Source: Companilactobacillus bobalius (GTDB lineage Bacteria; Bacillota; Bacilli; Lactobacillales; Lactobacillaceae). Taken from it: DNA of 64,000 bases. Numbering within the stretch: position 1 is the stretch's first letter; each line of letters begins with the position of its first letter. The stretch lies in contig NZ_LNUA01000061.1 of the NCBI RefSeq assembly GCF_009764355.1, positions 1 through 64,000 of the forward strand, written 5' to 3'. Below the pieces are notes generated by a model. The model worked only from the letters and a program-made list of their open reading frames with translations, had not been told where the DNA came from and ran no database searches. Below, in pieces: positions 59,897 to 64,000 of the stretch. A program made the position numbers and the translations under genes.

Positions 59897-59972
59897 AACG
59901 ACATCTATTTAGAATATAATCTTCCGGTACCTTAATATGGAAAATTGAATTCTTGTAATAGATGTCGTTTTT
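59897..59972. terminator. long bidirectional terminator hairpin
   Basis: AACGACATCTATT pairs perfectly with AATAGATGTCGTT across a 47-nt loop, with T runs on both strands. It ends the LCP gene and the GntR gene from the other side. Confidence 0.8.
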
Positions 59973-59986
59973 TATTTTTAAATTAT

Positions 59987-60712
59987 TTATAGCGTTATAT
60001 CGGCAGTGATTGAACTGGTTTTGTAAGGGAAACGAGATTCAGAAATTTCGAATGGCTGGCCATCGTCAAGATAACTTAATTGACGGATAACTAGGACAGG
60101 TTGTTCTACTTTAGTAGCAATACCATTTTCAACGTCTTCTTCAGTAGCGGCCCCGGCACTAATGATTCTGTGTGAGCCCTCAATACTTAAACCATCTTTT
60201 TGAAGATGGGCATAGATTGAACCCTCAAGGACAGTTTTAGTCAACGTCGTAATGGAAGTAGGCATAATAGTATGTTCATACGCGAAGACTTCACCATTAA
60301 CGAAACGTACACGACGAATAACATAGACTGGCTCGGTTGGTGCAATGATTAATTGGTCAGCTTCTTTAGCAGTAGGAATGCGAGCCGATAATTCGAGAAC
60401 TTTACTGGTAACTTTTTTACCTTGGTTAGTTAAAGTAGCACCAAATGGCTTATCAATGGGTGAAACCTTTCCAAATTTACTGGAATTTTTTCCCGGTTCG
60501 TAATCTTTTTTTACGAAAGTTCCAGAGCCACGCTTTGAATAGACCATACCTTCAACTATTAAAAGCTGTAGTGCCTTATGAACGGTAATTCTTGTTGTAT
60601 TGTAATCTGCTGCAATTTGGTTTTGGTCGGGCATCAATTCCCCGGGTGCGTATTTTCCGGAATTGATCTCTTTTCTTAAACCGTCAGCAACTTCCTTATA
60701 TTTGTACGCCAT
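59987..60712 (-). CDS. GntR-family regulator with UTRA domain (module 2)
   Basis: This 241-residue regulator has a winged HTH (YKEVADGLRKEINSGKYAPGELMPDQNQIAADYNTTRITVHKALQLLIVEGMVYSKRGSGTFV) and a UTRA domain. It has the same length as the regulator at 36332 and is divergent from a GH1-IIC operon in the same way. A perfect 16-bp palindrome lies between it and its probable targets. Confidence 0.92.
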   Translation of the reverse strand: MAYKYKEVADGLRKEINSGKYAPGELMPDQNQIAADYNTTRITVHKALQLLIVEGMVYSKRGSGTFVKKDYEPGKNSSKFGKVSPIDKPFGATLTNQGKKVTSKVLELSARIPTAKEADQLIIAPTEPVYVIRRVRFVNGEVFAYEHTIMPTSITTLTKTVLEGSIYAHLQKDGLSIEGSHRIISAGAATEEDVENGIATKVEQPVLVIRQLSYLDDGQPFEISESRFPYKTSSITADITL

Positions 60713-60782
60713 GATATCTTCTCCTAAAACTCACTCTTCGTCCTAAGTTTAGCATTAAAATAAAAGTTTTTCGCTTTAATTT

Positions 60783-60798
60783 AAAAGTATATACTTTT
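60783..60798. promoter_or_regulatory. probable GntR operator
   Basis: AAAAGTATATACTTTT is a perfect palindrome in the intergenic region, upstream of the GH1 -35. GntR/HutC proteins bind AT-rich palindromes with GT...AC half-sites. Confidence 0.6.
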
Positions 60799-60811
60799 TC
60801 AAAATAAAGTG

Positions 60812-60852
60812 TTTACATGATGAAAAAATATTGTATACTGTAAACGTATTCA
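60812..60852 (+). promoter_or_regulatory. GH1 promoter with perfect cre at the -10/+1
   Basis: TTTACA (60812-60817) and TATACT (60834-60839) are 16 bp apart. TGTAAACGTATTCA (60839-60852) matches the cre consensus at all fixed positions, starting on the last base of the -10. Confidence 0.78.
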
Positions 60853-60872
60853 AAAAACGTGGGGTGAAAAAA

Positions 60873-62255
60873 ATGACAAATAAATTACCGGAAAACTTCT
60901 TTTGGGGTAATTCAACTTCAAGTATGCAAACTGAGGGTGCTTGGAATGTCGATGGTAAAGGTAAATCCGTTTATGATGTAAGACCTGCTACAGAGAATTC
61001 TTCCGATTGGCACGATGCTATTGATGAGTATCATCGTTACAATGAAGATTTTGATTTGATGGCTAAGCAAGGGATGAACTGCTATCGTTTCCAAATTTCT
61101 TGGAGTCGTGTAAATCCTACTGGCGATGGTGATTTCAATGAAGAGGGTATTGAATTTTACAATAAATTAATTGATGCCTTGTTAGCAAAGAACATTACAC
61201 CGATGATTTGTTTGTATCATTTCGATATGCCATTGAATCTGGCTGAGAAATATAATGGATTTTTGTCACGTCATGTAGTGGATGCATTTGTTCGTTATAG
61301 TACTGAAATGGTTAAACGTTTTGGTGATCGTGTAAAATATTGGATTACGTTTAATGAACAAAATCTTTATTCCATGAGTGAAGCTTTCAGAATTGCCGGT
61401 TATTTAAAGGGTGACGAAACTGACGACGAATTATATCAAATCAGTCATCATGTTATGTTAGCTCATGCTGGTGTAGCTAATTACATTCATGAGAATACTG
61501 ATTGTTTAATCGGTGGGATGTTGGCATACAGTGAGGTTTATCCAGCATCACCAAATCCTAAAGATATTTTGTACGCGCGTCAAATCAATGAATTTCTTAA
61601 CCGTAATTTGTTGGACGTATTCGTTTATGGACGTTATTCAAATGAAGTTTTGACCTTTGTTAAAAATCATCATATTGATATGGACTACCAACCGGACGAT
61701 GACAAAGTTTTGATCAAGGTAACATCTGATTTCATTGCTTTCAGTTATTACCGTAGCGATACGATCAGTTCTGAAATGGTTCCTGAAGGAACACTTCCTA
61801 ATTATTACCTTGATAAAGGTGTTAAGAAGAACCCATTTTTGGAGATATCAGAATTTGGTTGGCAAATTGATCCATTAGGCTTCAGAGATATTTTGACAAA
61901 AGTCTACAACGAATATGGTGTACCAATGTTCCCAATTGAAAATGGAATCGGTGTTCGTGAAGAATTCGATGGCAGTGAAATTGAGGATGACTATCGTATT
62001 AAATATCATCGTGACCATATTCAAGCTATGGAAGACGCAATCTTTGAAGACGGCGTTGAAGTCTTAGGTTACTTGGGATGGGGGTTAATTGATATTCCTA
62101 GTTCAAGTGGAAATATGGACAAGCGTTACGGAACTGTTTACGTCAACCGTACGAACCATGATCTTAAGGATATGAAACGTGTGCCAAAGAAGAGTTATTG
62201 GTGGTTGAAGCACGTTATTGAGACTAATGGGGGTGATTTATCAGATTTGAAGTAA
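60873..62255 (+). CDS. GH1 6-phospho-beta-glucosidase (module 2)
   Basis: This 460-residue family 1 hydrolase has its acid/base Glu in ITFNEQNLYS, nucleophile in FPIENGIGV and phospho-sugar loop SSSGNMDKRYGTVYV. It is clearly paralogous to the GH1 at 34818 (both WGNSTSSMQTEGA and DMKRVPKKS). The start is ATG 60873 with GGGGTG 6 nt upstream; the upstream in-frame extension runs through the promoter and is rejected. It is followed by a IIC gene 36 nt later. Confidence 0.92.
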   Translation: MTNKLPENFFWGNSTSSMQTEGAWNVDGKGKSVYDVRPATENSSDWHDAIDEYHRYNEDFDLMAKQGMNCYRFQISWSRVNPTGDGDFNEEGIEFYNKLIDALLAKNITPMICLYHFDMPLNLAEKYNGFLSRHVVDAFVRYSTEMVKRFGDRVKYWITFNEQNLYSMSEAFRIAGYLKGDETDDELYQISHHVMLAHAGVANYIHENTDCLIGGMLAYSEVYPASPNPKDILYARQINEFLNRNLLDVFVYGRYSNEVLTFVKNHHIDMDYQPDDDKVLIKVTSDFIAFSYYRSDTISSEMVPEGTLPNYYLDKGVKKNPFLEISEFGWQIDPLGFRDILTKVYNEYGVPMFPIENGIGVREEFDGSEIEDDYRIKYHRDHIQAMEDAIFEDGVEVLGYLGWGLIDIPSSSGNMDKRYGTVYVNRTNHDLKDMKRVPKKSYWWLKHVIETNGGDLSDLK

Positions 62256-62291
62256 GTAATTGATTTAAAAAACTTTTTCGGGGGCGAAAGT

Positions 62292-63611
62292 ATGTCATTA
62301 CAGAATTCAAAAGCTGCGGATAAATTTGCAACATTTGCAGCCAAAATGGGTGCCCAAATTCATTTACGTTCATTACGTGATGCGTTTGCCACTATCATGC
62401 CGCTTTATATCCTTGCTGGATTAGCGGTTCTATTAAATAACACAGTCTTTACTTGGATTTTCAAGGGTAAGACATTATTGCATGTTCAATATTGGGGAAC
62501 CTTATTGAGTAATGCGACACTAAATATTTCAGGTATTTTAATTGCAGCTATGATTGGTTACTGCTTAGCTAAAAACAGACGCTTTGATAATCCAATTTCT
62601 GCTGCATTAGTATCAATGTCTGCTTTGGTAACAATGATGCCAAACACAGTTAAATTGATTCCAGATGGTGCTAAAAAAGCAGTCGATGTTTCAGCTGTTT
62701 TACCATTTACTAACTTAGGTACAGGGGCAATGTTCGCCGGTGTTATCGTTGGTTTGATTGCTACTGAGGCCTTTGTCAGAATTTCTAGAATTAAGAAATT
62801 ACAAGTTCACTTAGGTGAAAATGTTCCACCAGCTGTTGGTAAGTCATTCGATGTTTTGATTCCTATGATCATCGTTTTATCATGTTCAGCTATTATTTCA
62901 GCACTACTTTACAATTTATCAGGAATGAACTTGATCAATTTGATCACAACATTCATTCAAGAACCACTTCGTCATATCGGAACAGGTATCTGGGGAGTTA
63001 TTATTCTTTACTCACTAGGTAACTTACTCTGGTTATTCGGTATTCACCAATCAGTTATTTACAGTTCAATTCTAGAGCCACTTTTGATCATCAATATTAC
63101 ACAAAATATTGCCGCATACAACGCTGGTAAAGCAATTCCTAATATCATCAACGTTTCCCAAGTTCAAACTTATGGTTTGATGGGTGGTTCCGGTTCAACA
63201 CTTTGTTTACTAGTTGCTACATTCCTAGTTGGACACAGTGCCGTAACTAAGAACGTTGCTAAATTATCAATTGCACCTGGATTCTTTAACATCAACGAAC
63301 CTGTTATCTTCGGTTACCCAATCGTTTATAACATTTCACTAGCTATTCCATTCGTACTTGTACCTGTTATGGGTCTTGTAATTAGTTATGTAACAACTGT
63401 ATTAGGTTGGATGAGCCCTTGTGTTATTCAAGTTCCATGGACTACGCCAATTGGATTCAGTGCTTTCCTAGCTACAGCTGGTGACTGGCGTGCTGTTGTT
63501 ATTCAACTGATCACCTTTGTATTAGGCGTTCTAGTATACATTCCATTCGTTATGATCAACGATAAGGTTCTTTCAAAGGAAAACCAAGATATGGACGTCA
63601 AAGAAGCTTAA
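62292..63611 (+). CDS. PTS Lac/Cel-family EIIC permease (module 2)
   Basis: This 439-residue EIIC has FNINEPVIFGYPIVYNISLAIPFVLVP and FGIHQSVIYSS, with the same His-Gln as its paralogue at 33483 and the same length. GGGGGCG precedes the ATG. It is the last gene of the GH1-IIC operon. No EIIA or EIIB is encoded here. Confidence 0.92.
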   Translation: MSLQNSKAADKFATFAAKMGAQIHLRSLRDAFATIMPLYILAGLAVLLNNTVFTWIFKGKTLLHVQYWGTLLSNATLNISGILIAAMIGYCLAKNRRFDNPISAALVSMSALVTMMPNTVKLIPDGAKKAVDVSAVLPFTNLGTGAMFAGVIVGLIATEAFVRISRIKKLQVHLGENVPPAVGKSFDVLIPMIIVLSCSAIISALLYNLSGMNLINLITTFIQEPLRHIGTGIWGVIILYSLGNLLWLFGIHQSVIYSSILEPLLIINITQNIAAYNAGKAIPNIINVSQVQTYGLMGGSGSTLCLLVATFLVGHSAVTKNVAKLSIAPGFFNINEPVIFGYPIVYNISLAIPFVLVPVMGLVISYVTTVLGWMSPCVIQVPWTTPIGFSAFLATAGDWRAVVIQLITFVLGVLVYIPFVMINDKVLSKENQDMDVKEA

Positions 63612-63635
63612 TTAGATGTTTTAATCACTTAACTT

Positions 63636-63673
63636 ATACTCTATGAATTTAAAAATTCATAGAGTATTTTTTT
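63636..63673 (+). terminator. terminator of the module 2 operon
   Basis: ATACTCTATGAATT pairs perfectly with AATTCATAGAGTAT, followed by a T run. Confidence 0.88.
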
Positions 63674-64000
63674 GTTTAAAAAAGTTAATTAACTTGGTGG
63701 ATAATGTGTGAAATTAATATGCCATCTGTAGTGAATGCTAATAATAGATAGATAAGAAGTCAGTTTCATGACACTAATTATTAATAAAAGTACACCTTAA
63801 AAAATGAACAAAGTTTTGTATATATAATGAAACTCTCAAACTAATTAATGATTAGTCAAATCATAGAGGTACTTTATTCATATTCTTTGAAGAAATAGAT
63901 ATGAAAACAACAGACCAGAAATTTATGAAAAAGTTTGTGATAAATATGGCTTTATTAGTAAAAAGCTAATATACGTATATTTAAAATTAAAATTCTTAGA
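63674..64000. other. AT-rich right edge without a clear gene
   Basis: Only short open stretches are present, such as a 22-codon ATG ORF at 63901 and a start-less frame running off the edge from 63891 (RNRYENNRPEIYEKVCDKYG...). The second looks protein-like but has no start codon, so a decayed gene or a start beyond view is possible. I call nothing here. Confidence 0.4.

Overview
The window is 64 kb of low-GC Gram-positive chromosome. Strong purine-rich ribosome-binding sites, U-tailed hairpin terminators, perfect cre-type sites, many sugar-PTS permeases and an Opp peptide importer point to a lactic acid bacterium of the Lactobacillaceae. A Companilactobacillus-like species is my guess from protein style only; no search was run. 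The window begins in the last bases of a 5S rRNA gene, so it sits just downstream of an rRNA operon. I saw no tRNA gene, CRISPR array, intact transposase or prophage.

Layout. (1) 0-8 kb: single genes, comprising a DoxX-like membrane protein, a GNAT acetyltransferase, an aldo/keto reductase, a CPA1 Na+/H+ antiporter, a baeRF-like protein, a sugar O-acetyltransferase, two NAD(P)-binding proteins and a flavodoxin. The aldo/keto reductase and the flavodoxin operon each have a MerR-type promoter with a 19-bp spacer. (2) 8-14 kb, minus strand: oppD-oppF-oppB-oppC-oppA peptide importer. (3) 14.5-16 kb: a one-helix surface protein and two small divergent HTH proteins. (4) 16-37 kb: carbohydrate region with a GH65 phosphorylase, an SDR plus RpiR regulator, PTS IIC-GH1-ROK kinase, two tandem near-copy IIC genes, an AraC regulator with IIC and a GH3 beta-glucosidase broken by an in-frame stop, an ABC exporter, and a GntR/GH1/IIC module. 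(5) 37-47 kb: two AMP-forming CoA ligases bracket a split SsuABC-type importer. Inside it lie three membrane-tethered XRE regulators, a CPBP protease and an orphan SecB-like chaperone. (6) 47-56.7 kb: a two-component system, Fur-family regulators, a zinc importer with a Zur-type operator, an arsenate reductase-like protein, two VIT metal transporters, and a CsoR/CstR-like repressor divergent from a CPPC thioredoxin. (7) 57-64 kb: hypothetical proteins, an isochorismatase-like hydrolase, an LCP protein and a second GntR/GH1/IIC module.

How the genes work together. The carbohydrate genes form regulator-permease-hydrolase cassettes for beta-glucosides. They carry six Lac/Cel-family EIIC proteins but no EIIA or EIIB, so they must share phosphocarriers encoded elsewhere. 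CcpA control is visible as perfect cre sites on the -10 region of both GntR-linked GH1 promoters. The metal and redox genes between 50 and 56.7 kb carry operators that link regulators to likely targets.

Least explained: a family of about 115-155-bp palindromic intergenic repeats (five copies) whose stems change in a compensatory way; a second, smaller repeat family; a 16-nt box at the same distance before three genes of the XRE/CPBP cluster; and the ligase-Ssu locus.
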